A stretch of DNA of 64,000 nucleotides from Lentzea tibetensis. GTDB taxonomy: Bacteria; Actinomycetota; Actinomycetes; Mycobacteriales; Pseudonocardiaceae. Made by a program: the position numbers and the translations under genes. This document shows positions 36,315 through 45,076 of this stretch, piece after piece. Position 1 is the stretch's first letter. Every line of letters starts with the position of its first letter. Where the stretch lies: contig NZ_VOBR01000009.1 in the NCBI RefSeq assembly GCF_007845675.1, positions 1 to 64,000 of the forward strand. The letters are read 5' to 3'. A model generated the notes under the pieces. That model was not told the origin of the DNA. It saw only the letters and a program-made list of their open reading frames with translations, and made no database searches.

Positions 36315-39173
36315 ATGAACACCGCACTCGCTGCGCTGCTGGTCGGCGCACTGGTCACGCCGATCGGACCAACCGAGCGGGTCTCGGTTTTCGTCGAGCT
36401 CACCGAGACGGCCGCCGTCGACACCTCCAGCGCGGCGGCGGCGCGGAGCGCACGAGAGCGCACGTCGGCGCAGGCCCGGCGGGTCGCCGCGGCGGCTCGG
36501 GCGGAGGAGATCGCGCAGACGTCCAACGCCGTTCCCGGCGTCGTGCTGAACGCCGATTCGTCCCGTTTGGCCTCGTTGGCGCGGATGCCCGAGGTGAAGG
36601 CGGTGCACCGGACCGTGCCCAAGTCGGTCCGCAACGCCTCGGCGGTGTCGCTGACGCGGACGGTCGACGCGTGGCGGTCGACCGGCAGACTGGGCGAGGG
36701 CATGCGGATCGGGGTGATCGACACCGGCATCGACTACCGGCACGCGGACTTCGGCGGCGGCGCGTTCCCCACGGCCAAGGTCGTCGGCGGCCACGACTTC
36801 GCGGGCGACGCGTACGACGGCGCCGACCCGACGTCGCTGCCGGAGCCGGACGCGGACCCGATGGACTGCGAGGGCCACGGCACGCACGTCGCGGGCACCG
36901 CGGCGGGCTTCGGCGTCGCGGCGGACGGGTTGACGTTCCGCGGTTCGTACGCGTCGGTGGATCTTCCTTCGCTGCGGATCGGTCCCGGCACCGCGCCGCT
37001 GGCGTCGCTGTACGCGTTGAAGGTGTTCGGCTGCGAGGGTTCGACGAACCTGACCGCGCAGGCGCTGGACTGGGCGCTGGACCCCAACGGCGACGGCGAC
37101 TTCTCCGACCACCTCGACGTGGTGAACCTGTCGCTGGGCAGCGACTTCGGCGCGCCCGACGACCCGGACAGCCTGTTCGTGCGCAAGCTGGTGCGGCACG
37201 GCGTGGTCGTGGTCGCGGCGGCGGGCAACGGCGGCGACTTCTACGACGTCGGCGGCTCGCCGGGCAACACGCCCGAGGCCATCTCGGTGGCCAACACGCG
37301 CGACGCGTTCTCCATGCTGGACGGCGTTTCCGTTAGCGGCACCCGTTATCCGGGGCAGTACAGCCAGAACTACACCGCGCCCGTCTCCCTCGAGCTCCCC
37401 GTCGCGCGGCTGTCGTCCAATGTGGATGGTTGCAAGCCGATCACCGAGCCGCTGGCGGGCAAGCTCGTCTGGCTGGAGTGGGACGACAACGACACCACGC
37501 GGGCGTGCGGCTCGGGTGCGCGCACGAACAACGCGACCGCCGCGGGTGCGGCAGGCGTGCTGCTGCCGTCGTCGAAGGACGCGTTCCCGGCGGGCATCGC
37601 GGGCAACGACAAGATCCCCGCGTTCCAGTTCACCGCCACGGCGACCACCGCCGTGCGTCCGGCGCTGGAGGCGGGCACGCTGCGGGTGCGGATGGACTCG
37701 GCGCTGAAGAGGTCCGCGCCGACGGTGACGCCGAAGCTCACGGACACGATCACGCCCTCGTCCTCGCGCGGTTCCCGCAACGCGAAGCCGGACCTCGCGG
37801 CCCCCGGCGACACGATCTTCTCGGCGGCCGCGGGCACCGGCGCCGACGGCGTGAGCATGGGTGGCACGTCGATGGCGTCACCGCACGTCGCGGGCATCGC
37901 TGCGCTGCTCCGCCAGGCGCACCCGTCGTGGTCGGTCGAGGAGATCAAGGCCGCGCTGATGAACACCGCGGGCGGCGTGGTCCGCTCCGGCGACGACAAC
38001 ACGACCGGCCTGCGCGAGGCCCCGATGCGCGGGGGCGCGGGCCGGGTCGACGCGTCGTCGGCGCTCGGCACGTCCGTGCTGGCGATGGCCGAGGAGGGCA
38101 CCGTCGGGGTGTCGTTCGGCACCGTCGAGGTGGGCGGCCCGCTGCTCGTCGGCCGCTGGATCCGCCTGGTCAACAAGGGCACCACCCCGGTGCGCCTGTC
38201 GGGCGCGTACACGCCGATCACCTCGGTGCCCGGCGTGACCTACCAGCTGACGTCGCCGTACGTGGTCGTTCCCGCGGGCGGCACGGCCCGCGCCCAGGTG
38301 GTGCTGCGCGTCGCCGACCGGTCCGCGCTGCGCAAGACCCCGGACCCGACCGTCGACCTGGCGCACGGCAGGCAGTACCTGGCGGAGGCGTCCGGCCTGG
38401 TGACGTTCACGCCCGTCTCCGGGTCTCCGCTGCACGTGCCGGTGCACGCGGCGCCGAAGCCCGTGTCCCGTCTGAAGGTGGTGGCGGGCAAGGTGACCGG
38501 CCGCGCTCTCGACCAGCAGGGCTACCAGTCCCGCGTCACGGCGCTGCGCCTGCAGGGCCGCAGCGACCAGCTCCCGTCGTGCGGCGGCACGGTGCACGAG
38601 AACTGCGCCGTGAACGCCACCGCGCGCGGCGCCGACCTCCGCTACGCGGGCGCCACCTCGACGGCCTCGTTGCTGGCGTTCGGCGTCGTCACCTGGGAGA
38701 ACTGGTCGAACCTCGGCAGCAACACGTGGCCGGTCGTCCGCTTCGAGGTGGGCGGCAAGAAGTTCGTCACCCGCGCGGTGAAGCCGACCGACGGCAACGA
38801 CCGCGTGCTGCAGGACGTGTGGCTGGCCCGCACCGAGACCGCCGCTGGTGAGCTGGTCGACGAGCAACCGCTCAACGGCCACCTGGGCGACGTGGACACG
38901 AACCTGTTCGACAGCAACGTGGTCGTCCTGCCGGTGTCTCGCGCCGCCATCGGCGCGGGCCCGGTGACCTACACCGTCGGCGTGGGCGGCCAGTACACGA
39001 CGCCGGGCGACCCCGACGGCCTGATCGACGTGATCTCCACGCCGATGACCTTCACCTACGACCTCGAGGTACCGTCACTGTCCACTGTGGTCGCCGCGGG
39101 TTCGGCGGCCCCTCCCGGCGACCTGCTGCTGTTCCACCACAACGCGTCCGGTGACCGAGCGCAGGCGTTGTAG
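36315..39173 (+). CDS. Subtilisin-like S8 protease with PA insert
   Basis: A 952-residue serine protease. The S8 triad is Asp in VIDTGIDYRH (about 137), His in CEGHGTHVAGT (about 193) and Ser in GGTSMASPHVAG (about 517). An inhibitor-like prodomain precedes it, a PA domain (about 340-450) interrupts the catalytic part, and Ig-like C-terminal domains follow. The N-terminal hydrophobic stretch is short and lacks Lys/Arg, a weak signal peptide. ATG at 36315 follows AGGAAGG. It is expected to be secreted; it is divergent from the fucose operon. Confidence 0.9.
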   Translation: MNTALAALLVGALVTPIGPTERVSVFVELTETAAVDTSSAAAARSARERTSAQARRVAAAARAEEIAQTSNAVPGVVLNADSSRLASLARMPEVKAVHRTVPKSVRNASAVSLTRTVDAWRSTGRLGEGMRIGVIDTGIDYRHADFGGGAFPTAKVVGGHDFAGDAYDGADPTSLPEPDADPMDCEGHGTHVAGTAAGFGVAADGLTFRGSYASVDLPSLRIGPGTAPLASLYALKVFGCEGSTNLTAQALDWALDPNGDGDFSDHLDVVNLSLGSDFGAPDDPDSLFVRKLVRHGVVVVAAAGNGGDFYDVGGSPGNTPEAISVANTRDAFSMLDGVSVSGTRYPGQYSQNYTAPVSLELPVARLSSNVDGCKPITEPLAGKLVWLEWDDNDTTRACGSGARTNNATAAGAAGVLLPSSKDAFPAGIAGNDKIPAFQFTATATTAVRPALEAGTLRVRMDSALKRSAPTVTPKLTDTITPSSSRGSRNAKPDLAAPGDTIFSAAAGTGADGVSMGGTSMASPHVAGIAALLRQAHPSWSVEEIKAALMNTAGGVVRSGDDNTTGLREAPMRGGAGRVDASSALGTSVLAMAEEGTVGVSFGTVEVGGPLLVGRWIRLVNKGTTPVRLSGAYTPITSVPGVTYQLTSPYVVVPAGGTARAQVVLRVADRSALRKTPDPTVDLAHGRQYLAEASGLVTFTPVSGSPLHVPVHAAPKPVSRLKVVAGKVTGRALDQQGYQSRVTALRLQGRSDQLPSCGGTVHENCAVNATARGADLRYAGATSTASLLAFGVVTWENWSNLGSNTWPVVRFEVGGKKFVTRAVKPTDGNDRVLQDVWLARTETAAGELVDEQPLNGHLGDVDTNLFDSNVVVLPVSRAAIGAGPVTYTVGVGGQYTTPGDPDGLIDVISTPMTFTYDLEVPSLSTVVAAGSAAPPGDLLLFHHNASGDRAQAL

Positions 39174-39224
39174 ACACCCGGTTGGCCGTGCCCCGTGTGA
39201 GGTGTTCTCGGCATACTCGGTTGA

Positions 39225-40148
39225 ATGGACCTGGTCGTCGGACTGGACGCGGGTGGCACGTCCACCAGGGCGTTGGTGCTGGATCTGGACGGCGCACGCC
39301 TGGGGGCGGGCATAGCGGGCGGAGCGAACCCGAACTCGCACCCGCCGGAGCAAGCGGCCGCCTGCGTGACCGAGGCCTTGCGCGAAGCGCTCGACGGCCT
39401 CGACTCCCGCAAGGTCCGCTCCGGCGTGCTGGGCATGGCCGGTGCGTCGAAACTGACCGCCGACCCCCAGGTGAGCGCTCTCTTCCGCGCCGCGTGGGAA
39501 GACGCGGGCCTGCAGTGCCCGATGCGCGTGATCACCGACTGCGAGGCCGCCTTCGCCACCGGCACCTCGTCCCCGGACGGCACAGTGCTGGTAGCAGGCA
39601 CCGGCGCCATCGGCGCCCGCATCACCGACCACCACATGACCCGCACCGCAGGCGGCTACGGCTGGCTGATCGGCGACGACGGCTCGGCGTTCTGGCTGGG
39701 CCGCGAAGCGGTACGCGCCACCCTGCGCCTCCTGGACGCCGACGCACCCCTAGAAGGCCTGGCCGCTGCCGTTCTGACCTCCGCAGGCGCCAAGTCCCGC
39801 GCCCAACTGATCACCGCCGTGAACTCCGCAGCACCCATCCTCATGGCCCGCTACGCCCCACTGGTGAGCGCCGCCCACCACCACGGCGACCCCGAGGCAC
39901 ACCGCATCGTGCACGAGGCGGCACACCTGCTGTCCGACACTGCGCTGGCCGTGCGCACGCCGGGCGAGGCCACCCCGATCGTGCTGGTGGGGAGCCTGAT
40001 CGTCACGCCGGTCGGTCTGTCCGTGAAGGAGGAGCTCCAGGCCCGCACCACGGCACCCGTGATCATGGCGACCGAGGGCGCGGCCGGGGCCGCTTGGCTG
40101 GCTGCCGTCGACGTGCTGGGGCCGACGGCACCTCGCCCCGCCGCCTGA
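39225..40148 (+). CDS. BadF/BadG-family sugar kinase, likely GlcNAc kinase
   Basis: A 307-residue ASKHA-fold kinase. Phosphate motifs are GLDAGGTSTRALVLD at the N-terminus, VAGTGAIGA, and GGYGWLIGDDGSAFWLG, which is the substrate loop of GlcNAc kinases. It would make GlcNAc-6-P for NagA, fitting the das locus 15 kb away. No Shine-Dalgarno sequence is seen; CATACT lies 7 bp before ATG, suggesting a leaderless message. It is a distant paralogue of the kinase at 47230. Confidence 0.82.
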   Translation: MDLVVGLDAGGTSTRALVLDLDGARLGAGIAGGANPNSHPPEQAAACVTEALREALDGLDSRKVRSGVLGMAGASKLTADPQVSALFRAAWEDAGLQCPMRVITDCEAAFATGTSSPDGTVLVAGTGAIGARITDHHMTRTAGGYGWLIGDDGSAFWLGREAVRATLRLLDADAPLEGLAAAVLTSAGAKSRAQLITAVNSAAPILMARYAPLVSAAHHHGDPEAHRIVHEAAHLLSDTALAVRTPGEATPIVLVGSLIVTPVGLSVKEELQARTTAPVIMATEGAAGAAWLAAVDVLGPTAPRPAA

Positions 40149-40310
40149 GCACCAGCTCGCTGGTACCCAGGGTGCTCGCTTGGGGCTGAGGTGGAGTCCG
40201 CAGTGGGCCGGGGTCCGTGCGCCCCCATGGTTTCGGCGTGTCGACGTACCGGTCTCGTGCTTGGCTGTCCGTCGGGGCTTGCCTCTGCCGGTTGTCGCCG
40301 GGCTGGGTAC

Positions 40311-40418
40311 TTTGCTTGGCTGCCGGTTCTCGTCGGGGCCGGGTTCTTTGCCTGGCTGCCGGTTCTCGTCGGGGCCGGGTTCTTTGCCTGGCTGCCGGTC
40401 CGCGTCGGGGCTGAGGTC
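40311..40418. repeat. 36-bp tandem repeat, 3 units
   Basis: Units at 40311-40346, 40347-40382 and 40383-40418 each begin TTTGCYTGGCTGCCGGT; the third has drifted. Diverged partial units precede them (about 40257-40310). The period is 12 codons, so reading frames stay open by chance on both strands; none has a recognisable start, fold or codon pattern. The gap 40149-40742 holds this array, a 30-bp array and a hairpin, and no gene I can support. Confidence 0.85.
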
Positions 40419-40498
40419 TGATGGTTGCTGTGCTTCGGTCCATCGGGCAGAACACACCGACCCACCCACCGCCGTGCCCACCAACCAAACCGGCAGAT

Positions 40499-40558
40499 AC
40501 CAAGCGAGCACCGCCGAAACCGGCGCGAACCAAGCGAGCACCGCCCAAACCGGCAGGT
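40499..40558. repeat. 30-bp tandem repeat, 2 units
   Basis: Units 40499-40528 and 40529-40558 share ACCAAGCGAGCACCGCC and AAACCGGC; a shortened unit precedes at 40480-40498 and another begins at 40559. Noncoding. Confidence 0.8.
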
Positions 40559-40672
40559 ACCAAAAGAAAAGAGCGCCCGCCGCACTCCCAACCCCCGCAC
40601 TGCCAACCGGGCGCGGCCCCCGAGCACAAACCGGCAGCCAAATGATCAGAACAAACTTTCCCGGAGGGCAGG

Positions 40673-40728
40673 GGCGGGGAGGGTCTCGATGTGGCGACCG
40701 TGAGGTGATCAGCGAGACCCTCCCCGCC
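40673..40728. terminator. 15-bp-stem hairpin with conserved 26-nt loop (element copy 2)
   Basis: GGCGGGGAGGGTCTC (40673-40687) pairs perfectly with GAGACCCTCCCCGCC (40714-40728). The loop 40688-40713 and the right arm are identical to 57-97. It lies just after the stop of the DUF3159 gene on the minus strand and may end its transcript, though no T-run follows. Confidence 0.8.
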
Positions 40729-40742
40729 CACCACCGAAAACC

Positions 40743-41384
40743 TCACTCCCGAGGATGCCGAATCCCAGGGTGACCAGCAGGCAGCGCGCGCTTCAGCAAC
40801 CACCCAGACACCACGAGGCACAGCAGCTGCAACGGCCACGTCAACGCAACCCGCGCCACCGCGAGCACCTCAACCTGGGCAGCCAGCCACAACGGCAGGA
40901 ACACGAGAACGCGCAACACGTACTGCCCGACCCAGGCCCACGAGGCAACGCTGTAGGCGCGCAACAGGTCGGGATCCCGCCGCCACCGCGTCTTCTGCCC
41001 GAGCACAGTCCCCACGACGACGCCGAGCAACGGCCAGCGCACCGCGATCGAAGCGGCCCACACCAGCGCGGACGCGGCGTTGGACAGCAGCTGCACGAGG
41101 AAGAAGTCCTCGGGCCGCCCGGTGTACATGGCGACCAACGCGGCGACGACCACCAGAGCGACGGACACCAGGACGGCGCGCGGCCGGGTCCCGCGGACGA
41201 ACCGGACGACCCCGATCACCACGCCACAAGCGACGGCGAACAGGGCGCCTACTCCGATGGAGTGAGAGAACAGCAGCCAGCCGACGACGAAGGCCACGGG
41301 CGGCAGGGAGGCGTCCACGGCACCGCCGCGACCTCCGAGCAGATGAGCCAGCGACTCCGGTTCCGAGTGGCGCACGTCCGTCAT
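40743..41384 (-). CDS. DUF3159 membrane protein
   Basis: A 213-residue protein of the DUF3159 family, which is found across actinobacteria and has no known function. It has about six hydrophobic segments and conserved blocks GRPEDFFLVQLLSNAAS and GQKTRWRRDPDLLRAYSVASWAWVGQYVLR. The N-terminus (LAHLLGGRGGAVDASLPPV) is typical. ATG at 41384. A possible iron-box-like sequence lies 15 bp upstream. Confidence 0.85.
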   Translation of the reverse strand: MTDVRHSEPESLAHLLGGRGGAVDASLPPVAFVVGWLLFSHSIGVGALFAVACGVVIGVVRFVRGTRPRAVLVSVALVVVAALVAMYTGRPEDFFLVQLLSNAASALVWAASIAVRWPLLGVVVGTVLGQKTRWRRDPDLLRAYSVASWAWVGQYVLRVLVFLPLWLAAQVEVLAVARVALTWPLQLLCLVVSGWLLKRALPAGHPGIRHPRE

Positions 41385-41398
41385 GCTTCCAGACTGCC

Positions 41399-41412
41399 TT
41401 AGGGCAACCTAA
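41399..41412. promoter_or_regulatory. TTAGG-n4-CCTAA inverted repeat
   Basis: TTAGGGCAACCTAA lies 15-28 bp before the DUF3159 start. A 19-bp window ending here agrees with the DtxR/IdeR iron-box consensus at 13 of 19 positions. Weak evidence. Confidence 0.3.
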
Positions 41413-41511
41413 CTCAGGTAACAGACCCGTATCGGGGCATTGACCACGGTGAACCGCGTCACTACCGTGACCCGAAATCGTCTGGAAAGTTAACAGACAG
41501 GAGCTGACCTA

Positions 41512-42729
41512 ATGCGTGCCGGAAGCCCACGACTGCTGCGGGAGATCAACGACCGCGCAGCCATCGAGGCTCTGCTGCGCAACGGTCCGCTGACCAGGTC
41601 GGAGCTGGAAGGTCTGATCGGCCTCTCCAAGCCGGCCACCGCTCAGCTGCTCACCCGGCTCGAGTCCGCCGACACCGTCGTCCGCAACGGACTGCGCGGC
41701 GGCGGACGTGGGCCGAGGGCGCAGCTGTGGTCGGTCAACGGCGCGCTGGCCCACGTGGCGGCCGTCGACCTGACCCCGGACGCCGTCGACGTCGCGATCG
41801 CGGACATCTCCGGCGCGGTGCTCACCGAGCACCGCGCGCCGATGCCGCGGGGCGGCAGCACCGAGGTGCTCGAGGCGTTCAGCACGGCCGTCGGGAAGGC
41901 CGCCGGACAGGCGGGCCTCACGCCGGAGAGCCTGCTCCACGTCGTGGTCGGCAGCCCCGGTGCGGTCAACCCGGCGACCGGTGAGCTGGCCTACGCACCG
42001 CACCTGCCCGGTTGGGGCGGGTTCGACCTGCCTGGCACGCTCACCGAGATGCTCGGCACGTCGGTCAGCGTGGAGAACGACGTCAACCTCGTCGCGCTCG
42101 AGGAGATGATCGCCGGCCGCGCGACCGAGGTGCGCAACTTCGTGGTCATCTGGCCCGCCGACCTGGTCGGTGCGGCAGTGGTGATCAACGGTTCGCTGCT
42201 GCGCGGCGCGACGGGAGGTGCGGGCGAGATCGACGGCCTGCAGATCCCGGACCGCGCGGCCGCGGAGACCGACACCGACCGGGCCGGTGGCACGTTCGGT
42301 GAACTGCTCAGCAACGTCTCGATCTGCAAGCTGGCCCGTGCGCACGGGCTCGCGGCCCGCAACGGTCACGGTGCGGTTCGCAAGGCGCTCACGGCAGGCC
42401 CTGCGGGCCGGGAGTTCCTCGTTGACCTCTCGCGGCGGATCGCCACCGGTGTGGCGAGCGTCGTCGCGGTGCTCGACCCCGAGCTGATCCTCCTGTCCGG
42501 CGAGATCGCGCAGGCAGGCGGGACGACGCTCAACGACCTGGTCGCAGCGGAGCTGCGGCAGCTGGTCGTGCCCCGGACACCCGTCCAACTCGCGCTGGTC
42601 ACCGGCAAGCCGGTCCGGTCGGGAGCGCTGCACTCGGCGCTCGCGGTCGCGCGAGAACAGGTTTTCGGTCTCCCTGCAGCCACCACTGAACCCTTTCGCG
42701 GCCGTGCGGTCGCCCCGTCCGCCCGTTGA
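41512..42729 (+). CDS. ROK family regulator
   Basis: A 405-residue NagC/XylR-type regulator. The N-terminal winged helix reads LTRSELEGLIGLSKPATAQLLTRLES, followed by an ASKHA sugar-binding domain. The usual ROK zinc motif CxCGxxGCxE is absent; the segment after GEIDGLQIP has no cysteines, so it may not phosphorylate or bind zinc. ATG with AGGAG 9 nt upstream. It starts the sugar operon and probably controls it. Two TAACAGAC copies (41418, 41492) lie in its leader. Confidence 0.88.
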   Translation: MRAGSPRLLREINDRAAIEALLRNGPLTRSELEGLIGLSKPATAQLLTRLESADTVVRNGLRGGGRGPRAQLWSVNGALAHVAAVDLTPDAVDVAIADISGAVLTEHRAPMPRGGSTEVLEAFSTAVGKAAGQAGLTPESLLHVVVGSPGAVNPATGELAYAPHLPGWGGFDLPGTLTEMLGTSVSVENDVNLVALEEMIAGRATEVRNFVVIWPADLVGAAVVINGSLLRGATGGAGEIDGLQIPDRAAAETDTDRAGGTFGELLSNVSICKLARAHGLAARNGHGAVRKALTAGPAGREFLVDLSRRIATGVASVVAVLDPELILLSGEIAQAGGTTLNDLVAAELRQLVVPRTPVQLALVTGKPVRSGALHSALAVAREQVFGLPAATTEPFRGRAVAPSAR

Positions 42730-42743
42730 TCGAAGGAGTGCAC

Positions 42744-44072
42744 ATGCGCAAGACGCTCTTGCTCAGTGTCGCCGCAGCGCTGTCCCTGACCGCATGTGCG
42801 GCGGGCGGCGGCGGCAACGCGAACTCCGGTGCCGCCGCGGCGCCCGGCAAGGACGACAAGATCACCCTCACGGTGTGGAGCAACTACTCCGACCGCGAGT
42901 ACGAAGAGGTCACCAAGGCCCTCAACTCGTTCAAGAAGAAGTACCCGAACATCGAGATCAAGCACGAGGGCTCGCAGGACGACGACAAGATCACCGCGGG
43001 CATCCGGAGCGGTAACCCGCCGGACGTCGCGATGTCGTTCACCACGGACAACATCGGCTCCTTCTGCTCGACGGGCGCGTTCCAGGAGCTGAAGCCGTAC
43101 ATCGACCGCGACAAGCCGGCGCTGGACCAGATCAACGAGGCCGTCCGGGGCTACACCGAGTACAAGGGCAACCGCTGCGCGCTGCCAATGCTCACGGACA
43201 TCTACGGCCTGTACTTCAACACCGACATGCTCAGCGCGGCCGGCCTGTCCAAGCCGCCGACGACCACGTCGGAACTGCTCGACTACGCGAAGAAGACGAC
43301 CAAGAAGGCCGCTGACGGCTCGATCGAGGTCGCGGGCTTCCTGCCGACGATGATGTTCTACAACAACCGTCCGCAGATCTGGGCCCCGTTCTTCGGCGCC
43401 GAGTGGGAGAACTCCAGCGGCAAGTCCGGCCTCTCGGGCAGCGAGGGCTGGACCGAGATGTTCAAGTTCCAGAAGGAGCTCGTGGACTTCTACGGCTACG
43501 ACGCGCTCGAGCGCTTCCGCGCCGGTCTCGGCCAGGAGTACTCCGCCGACCACGCGTTCCACCAGGGCAAGATCGCGATGATGATGGACGGCGAGTACCG
43601 CACCGCCTTCCTCAAGGCCCAGGCCCCGAACATCAAGTTCGGCACCGCGCCGTTCCCCGTGCTGGACTCGAAGAAGGCCGAGCTGCAGGGCGTCGGCTTC
43701 ACCACCGGCACGATCATGGGCATTCCCAAGGGCGCCAAGAACCCCGGCGCCGCGTGGGAGCTGATCAAGCACATGACGTTCGACAAGGAGACCATCGTCT
43801 CGCTGGCGAACGCCATCAAGAACGTGCCCAGCACCAAGGAGTCGCTGACCGACCCGGCTCTCGAGGTGGACGAGCAGTTCAAGACGTTCATCGACCTGGC
43901 CAAGAGCGGCAAGCTCAAGGGCAACCCGGTGACCCCGATCGGTGACGCGCACATCAAGGCCGTCGGCGACTTCGCGGCCGAGTGGCAGTCCGGGAAGGCG
44001 ACCGATCTCAAGGCCGGCTTCGAGAGCGTGGACAAGTCGATCGACGACCAGATCGCCAAGAGCGGCAAGTAG
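42744..44072 (+). CDS. Sugar ABC substrate-binding lipoprotein
   Basis: A 442-residue family 1 binding lipoprotein with lipobox LTAC (Cys18) and a Gly/Ala/Asn spacer. TLTVWSNYSDREYEEVTKALNSF opens the mature fold and GNPPDVAMSFTTDN follows. It starts 14 bp after the ROK gene with GAAGGAG upstream. A beta-glucoside or oligosaccharide ligand is inferred from the GH4 gene of the operon. Confidence 0.9.
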   Translation: MRKTLLLSVAAALSLTACAAGGGGNANSGAAAAPGKDDKITLTVWSNYSDREYEEVTKALNSFKKKYPNIEIKHEGSQDDDKITAGIRSGNPPDVAMSFTTDNIGSFCSTGAFQELKPYIDRDKPALDQINEAVRGYTEYKGNRCALPMLTDIYGLYFNTDMLSAAGLSKPPTTTSELLDYAKKTTKKAADGSIEVAGFLPTMMFYNNRPQIWAPFFGAEWENSSGKSGLSGSEGWTEMFKFQKELVDFYGYDALERFRAGLGQEYSADHAFHQGKIAMMMDGEYRTAFLKAQAPNIKFGTAPFPVLDSKKAELQGVGFTTGTIMGIPKGAKNPGAAWELIKHMTFDKETIVSLANAIKNVPSTKESLTDPALEVDEQFKTFIDLAKSGKLKGNPVTPIGDAHIKAVGDFAAEWQSGKATDLKAGFESVDKSIDDQIAKSGK

Positions 44073-44083
44073 AGGACGACGAG

Positions 44084-45076
44084 ATGACTGCCACGCTCGA
44101 ACGCGTGGACGTGCGAAGGGCCGCCCCTGCGAAGGGGCGGTCCCGAGCCCGCGCACGCAACCGCTTCACGGTGCTCGCGTTCATGGCGCCGGCACTCATC
44201 GGGTTCATCCTGTTCTTCGGGTACCCGCTGATCGCCACGGTGATCTTCTCGTTCACGAAGTACGACCTGATCAACCCGCCGGAGTTCGTCGGCCTCAAGA
44301 ACTACACGTTCATGTGGGGCGACAAGCTGTTCTGGCAGTCGATCCAGAACACGATGTGGTTCGTCGTGGTGCTCACCATCGCGCGGACGGTGTTCGCGCT
44401 CGGTGTCGCCTCGGTGATCGCGCGGCTGAAGTCGGGCGTCGGGCTCATCCGGACGCTCTGCTACCTGCCGTCGCTCGCCCCGCCGGTCGCGGCGACGCTG
44501 GTGTTCTTCATGGTGCTGCGCCCCAACGGCGGCCCGGTCGACGGTCTGCTGGACATGATCGGCGTGCAGAGCCCGCTGTGGTTCTCCGACCCGTCGTGGG
44601 CCAAGCCCGGTGTCACGGCGATCATGATGTGGGTCTGCGGCGACCTGATGATCATCATGCTGGCCGCGATCCTGGACGTTCCGCAGGACCAGTACGAAGC
44701 CGCTGAGATCGACGGCGCGGGCCCGATCCGCCGGTGGTGGCACATCACGCTGCCGACGATCTCGCCGGTGCTGCTGTTCGGCGTGGTGAACTCGGTGATC
44801 CTCGCGTTGCAGCTGTTCACGCAGGCCGTCGTCGCGGGTTCCGCGGCGACCGGATCGGCCGACCCGACCGGCAGCACGAAGAACCTCGGGTTCCCGCAGA
44901 ACTCGCTGCTGACCTTCCCGACCTTCCTGTACCAGACCGGTTTCCGCTACTTCGACATGGGATACGCCGCCGCGATGGCGACCGTCCTGTTCGTCATCTC
45001 GTTCGCGGTCACGATCGTGCTGGTCAACAAGATGCGCAAGAACTCGACCGCGGAAGAAGGGGGACCGGGCGCATGA
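44084..45076 (+). CDS. Sugar ABC permease (MalF type)
   Basis: A 330-residue permease with six predicted helices and the EAA loop YEAAEIDGAGPIRRWWHITLPTISP. ATG at 44084, 11 bp after the binding protein, and its stop overlaps the second permease by 4 bp. Confidence 0.9.
   Translation: MTATLERVDVRRAAPAKGRSRARARNRFTVLAFMAPALIGFILFFGYPLIATVIFSFTKYDLINPPEFVGLKNYTFMWGDKLFWQSIQNTMWFVVVLTIARTVFALGVASVIARLKSGVGLIRTLCYLPSLAPPVAATLVFFMVLRPNGGPVDGLLDMIGVQSPLWFSDPSWAKPGVTAIMMWVCGDLMIIMLAAILDVPQDQYEAAEIDGAGPIRRWWHITLPTISPVLLFGVVNSVILALQLFTQAVVAGSAATGSADPTGSTKNLGFPQNSLLTFPTFLYQTGFRYFDMGYAAAMATVLFVISFAVTIVLVNKMRKNSTAEEGGPGA

Noticed and set aside
40063-40839. Minus-strand frame with repeated RREPAARQRT units
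   Set aside because: The repeats come from the 36-bp DNA array; no start signal, domain or codon bias.
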